Shown one piece after another: positions 16,782-18,000 of a stretch of 18,000 nucleotides of DNA. Source of the DNA: JBDTMC01 sp039934475 (GTDB lineage Bacteria; Acidobacteriota; Terriglobia; Bryobacterales; Bryobacteraceae). Where the stretch lies: the NCBI GenBank assembly GCA_039934475.1, contig JBDTMC010000118.1, positions 1 through 18,000 of the forward strand. The letters run 5' to 3'. The position numbers and the translations under genes are program-made. Each line of letters begins with the position of its first letter. Positions within the stretch are counted from its first letter, which is position 1. Under the pieces are notes generated by a model. That model did not search any database. It saw only the letters and a list, made by a program, of their open reading frames with translations, and had not been told where the DNA came from.

Positions 16782-17615
16782 TTAGTCTTCCACCGTGATG
16801 GCGGGACCGCGCTTTGCCCCGGCCTTCGCGGCGGCCTCAGCTACGGCCGTGGCCAGCGCGAAGAAGGGCTCGCCATTCTCATCGCCCTCGCCTAGCAGCG
16901 CCACGGGGCGGCCTGTGTCTCCACCCTTGCGAATAGCGGGCACCAGCGGCAACTCCGTGAGAAACGGCACACCCATCTCTTCGGCCATACGCCGACCGCC
17001 ACCCATTCCAAACACGTCAATGCGTTCCTTGGATTCTGGGGCGATGAGATAGCTCATGTTTTCGACGATACCAAGGACTTCCACGCGCACCTGGCGGAAC
17101 ATGTTTACCGCTTTGCGCGCATCTTCAAGCGATACATCGGAGGGTGTAGTGACGATGACAGCGCCAGTGATCGGCGCGGTTTGGGTGAGGCTGAGTTGGA
17201 CGTCGCCCGTGCCCGGCGGCAGATCGACGATAAGAAAGTCGAGTTCGCCCCAATCGACACCGCGCAGGAACTGCTGCATGACATTGTGGAGCATCGGTCC
17301 GCGCCAGATGAGCGGCTTGTCGCCAGGGTTCAGAAAGCCCATGGACATGAGGCGGATGCCGTATTGCTCCAAAGGCTGGATGCGCTGATCAATGGCCGTG
17401 GGGTTGTCGCTGATGCCCATCATGCGGGGCACGTTGGGGCCATAAACGTCGGCATCGAGGAGGCCAACCGTATGGCCTTGTCCGGCCAGCGCGATGGCGA
17501 GGTTGACAGCGACTGTGGTCTTGCCGACGCCGCCTTTGCCGGAACCAATCGTGATAAGGTTGCGAACGCCAGGGATTGGCTGTTTCGGCTGCTCGGCTGG
17601 TGCTTGAGGACCCAT
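16782..17615 (-). CDS. mrp: Mrp/NBP35-family P-loop ATPase (iron-sulfur cluster carrier type), cysteine-free
   Basis: This is a cytoplasmic ATPase of the Mrp/ApbC/NBP35 family, which generally carries or inserts iron-sulfur clusters. From the ATG at 17615 it has 277 residues. The deviant Walker A is SGKGGVGKTT (25-34), the switch I/Walker A' region is DADVYGPNVPRMMG, and Walker B is FLIVDLPPGTGDVQLSL (128-144). The family block ENMSY (185-189) is followed by LIAPESKERIDVFGMGGG instead of the usual CPxC-containing stretch, and the protein has no cysteine at all. The N-terminal DUF59/MIP18 domain found in many bacterial Mrp proteins is also absent. An upstream start at 17672 would overlap the preceding gene, so 17615 is preferred, 32 bases after that gene's stop. 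The family assignment is firm; an ordinary cluster-carrier role is doubtful without the cysteines. Confidence 0.9.
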   Translation of the reverse strand: MGPQAPAEQPKQPIPGVRNLITIGSGKGGVGKTTVAVNLAIALAGQGHTVGLLDADVYGPNVPRMMGISDNPTAIDQRIQPLEQYGIRLMSMGFLNPGDKPLIWRGPMLHNVMQQFLRGVDWGELDFLIVDLPPGTGDVQLSLTQTAPITGAVIVTTPSDVSLEDARKAVNMFRQVRVEVLGIVENMSYLIAPESKERIDVFGMGGGRRMAEEMGVPFLTELPLVPAIRKGGDTGRPVALLGEGDENGEPFFALATAVAEAAAKAGAKRGPAITVED

Positions 17616-17647
17616 AACTTTCAAGGATAGCAGGTGGGCTCTAAACC

Positions 17648-18000
17648 CTACTTCGCCATCACGTAGTCCCATTCCGCGGCAGCATGATCGAGCACACGCT
17701 GGCGGTCGATATCGAGCAGAAATCCCTCGCCGATCATAGCCTGGGTAGCGGTTTCCACCTTCATCAAGTAATCGGCCCGAGTGCTATAGCGCTCTTCGAC
17801 AGACGGGCGCGGGTCGTGGGCACGCTCGCGACCGCCCTTCGTTTTGGTGAACGGAAACCAAGCGCCGGTAAAGGCGTACATCTGGCCGGGGAACTTGTAG
17901 TTCCAACCAGTGTAGTTGCCCAGCGGGACGCGAATTTCGGGCATCCGGACTCCGGCGATCTCGTTGCCATCGGCGTCCACTTGCGGGACTAGCGTCGGGT
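17648..18000 (-). CDS. Alpha/beta-hydrolase-domain protein, C-terminal fragment (runs off window)
   Basis: Only the last 117 or so residues are present; the frame is open to the window edge, so the gene starts beyond 18000. The sequence PTLVPQVDADGNEIAGVRMPEI, then VPLGNYTGWNYKFPGQ, and later DPRPSVEERYSTRADYLMKV and HAAAEWDYVM match the C-terminal end of the large 'alpha/beta hydrolase domain' proteins (Abhydrolase_10 type), which I recognise by this closing signature. Their substrates are mostly unknown; a carboxylic-ester hydrolase is the usual guess. The catalytic serine region is outside the window. A GTG at 17980 is internal, not the start. The gene ends 32 bases before mrp on the same strand, and no functional link is obvious. 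Confidence 0.75.
   Translation of the reverse strand, partial: PTLVPQVDADGNEIAGVRMPEIRVPLGNYTGWNYKFPGQMYAFTGAWFPFTKTKGGRERAHDPRPSVEERYSTRADYLMKVETATQAMIGEGFLLDIDRQRVLDHAAAEWDYVMAK

Noticed and set aside
17616..17672. Longer Mrp start at 17672
   Set aside because: It would overlap the end of the preceding alpha/beta-hydrolase gene and adds residues not typical of the family. The ATG at 17615 gives a normal N-terminus before the P-loop.

Overview
The window is GC-rich, gene-dense bacterial DNA. It most likely comes from an Acidobacteriota genome of the Solibacter/Bryobacter type. The best lineage marker is the exported protein at 10858-13455: six BACON-like beta-sandwich repeats followed by a C-terminal module that I recognise as the 'Solibacter usitatus paralogous' domain (TIGR03437). 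The sialidase-HEAT protein, the GH116 enzyme and a short interspersed repeat after ppk fit that group. The assignment comes from reading the sequence, not from a database search.

Layout. (1) 2-2598, plus strand: the end of a succinate dehydrogenase/fumarate reductase operon. The flavoprotein sdhA is cut by the window edge and overlaps the iron-sulfur subunit sdhB by one base. (2) 2695-5409, plus strand: a Tat-exported GH116/DUF608 glycosidase-like protein. (3) 5421-10679, minus strand: five co-oriented genes converging on the GH116 gene. In transcription order they are a GH29 alpha-L-fucosidase, a small exported protein of unknown function, a PIG-L deacetylase, a sialidase-fold protein fused to HEAT repeats, and a VOC-fold protein. 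All five have signal peptides, so together with GH116 this looks like a small extracytoplasmic glycan-processing locus. No SusC/SusD, TonB receptor or regulator is in view. (4) 10858-14447, minus strand: the BACON-repeat protein, preceded by a four-helix membrane protein of unknown function. (5) 14496-16649, plus strand: polyphosphate kinase ppk1, divergent from the membrane protein. (6) 16650-16781: a convergent intergenic region with two copies of a short repeat and a 20-bp perfect palindrome. (7) 16782-18000, minus strand: a cysteine-free Mrp/NBP35-type P-loop ATPase, preceded by the C-terminal part of an alpha/beta-hydrolase-domain protein that runs off the window.

No rRNA, tRNA, CRISPR array, transposase or phage gene was seen, and no gene-free stretch exceeds 300 bases. 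The observations most worth checking are a perfect 11-bp hairpin that buries the Shine-Dalgarno of the PIG-L gene, two competing starts (with or without a signal peptide) for the VOC protein, unusual residues around the expected GH116 nucleophile, an orphan 40-codon reading frame that overlaps the fucosidase start as ATGA, and the missing CxxC in Mrp. I did not find a clearly novel multi-gene system. The glycan locus with its unknown 174-residue exported partner is the nearest candidate.
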